From positions 1-5,128 of the forward strand of contig JAGCSD010000102.1 of the NCBI GenBank assembly GCA_017964345.1: a DNA stretch of 5,128 bases. Direction: 5' to 3'. Source of the DNA: Clostridia bacterium (lineage in GTDB: Bacteria > Bacillota > Clostridia > Christensenellales > QALW01). This document shows positions 5,062 to 5,128 of the stretch, in pieces. A program made the translations under genes and the position numbers. The notes below the pieces were generated by a model. That model had not been told where the DNA came from. It did no database searches and saw nothing but the letters and a program-made list of their open reading frames with translations. Each line of letters begins with the position of its first letter. The first letter of the stretch is position 1.

Positions 5062-5128
5062 CTTCATTCACTCCCAAAGCCACCCGGAGGTTTTCAGCGT
5101 TTTGTTTCATCAGCGACAGATACGTTTC
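5048..5128 (-). CDS. znuA: C-terminus of a metal-binding ABC substrate-binding protein, ZnuA-like (partial)
   Basis: Only the last 26 codons are in the window, ending at the TGA at 5050-5048. It is the only one of the three minus-strand frames still open here. The visible residues begin ETYLSLMKQNAENLRVAL, which resembles the C-terminal helix of zinc/manganese binding proteins of the ZnuA/AdcA/TroA cluster (pattern YLxxMxxN...L..AL). Its position just before the ATPase and permease genes fits. The last codons overlap the znuC start by 14 bases (20 if the earlier ATG is used), and the znuC Shine-Dalgarno sequence lies within this gene. No metal-binding residue is visible because the rest lies beyond the window, so the family call rests on a short segment and context. 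Confidence 0.7.
   Translation of the reverse strand, partial: ETYLSLMKQNAENLRVALGVNEDVKG
5071..5075 (-). promoter_or_regulatory. Ribosome binding site of znuC, inside the end of the binding-protein gene
   Basis: The minus strand reads GGGAG with a 9-base spacer to the ATG at 5061 and only 3 bases to the ATG at 5067. This is the basis for choosing the later start. Confidence 0.6.

Overview
The window looks like a chromosomal segment from a Bacillota (probably Clostridia-like) bacterium. The pointers are a QueT-type ECF transporter component behind what reads as a preQ1-I riboswitch, a lipobox-anchored solute-binding protein, purine-rich Shine-Dalgarno sequences, and sigma-A promoters (TTGACG-N17-TATAAT and TTGAAT-N17-TATAAT). 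The species cannot be fixed from this alone. All five genes lie on the minus strand, so the window is transcribed from right to left.

Right part (5128 to 3549): the end of a zinc/manganese-type ABC importer operon. The C-terminus of the binding protein (znuA-like) overlaps the start of the ATPase (znuC), which overlaps the ABC-3 permease (znuB). The overlaps indicate one translationally coupled transcript whose promoter lies beyond the window.

Middle (3552 to 2941): a promoter whose -35 box includes the znuB stop codon drives queT. Its short leader folds as a preQ1-I aptamer whose tail contains the Shine-Dalgarno sequence. Excess queuosine precursor should therefore lower translation of the precursor transporter. 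This stretch has clearly lower GC than znuB.

Next (2940 to 1124): an intergenic region with an inverted repeat, then a strong promoter for a single-gene transcript encoding a 510-residue lipoprotein of the carbohydrate ABC solute-binding type. No permease or ATPase lies beside it. The gene ends in a stem-loop and a terminator hairpin.

Left part (1123 to 1): an unusual 98-bp array of fourteen 7-bp units, a probable promoter, and the first 297 residues of an alanyl-tRNA editing protein (AlaX with the start of a DHHA1 region), cut by the window edge.

I found no tRNA, rRNA, CRISPR array, insertion sequence or phage gene. The gene content is mostly ordinary transport and translation quality control. 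The points most worth a second look are the riboswitch/promoter arrangement at queT and the heptamer array, not a new multi-gene system.
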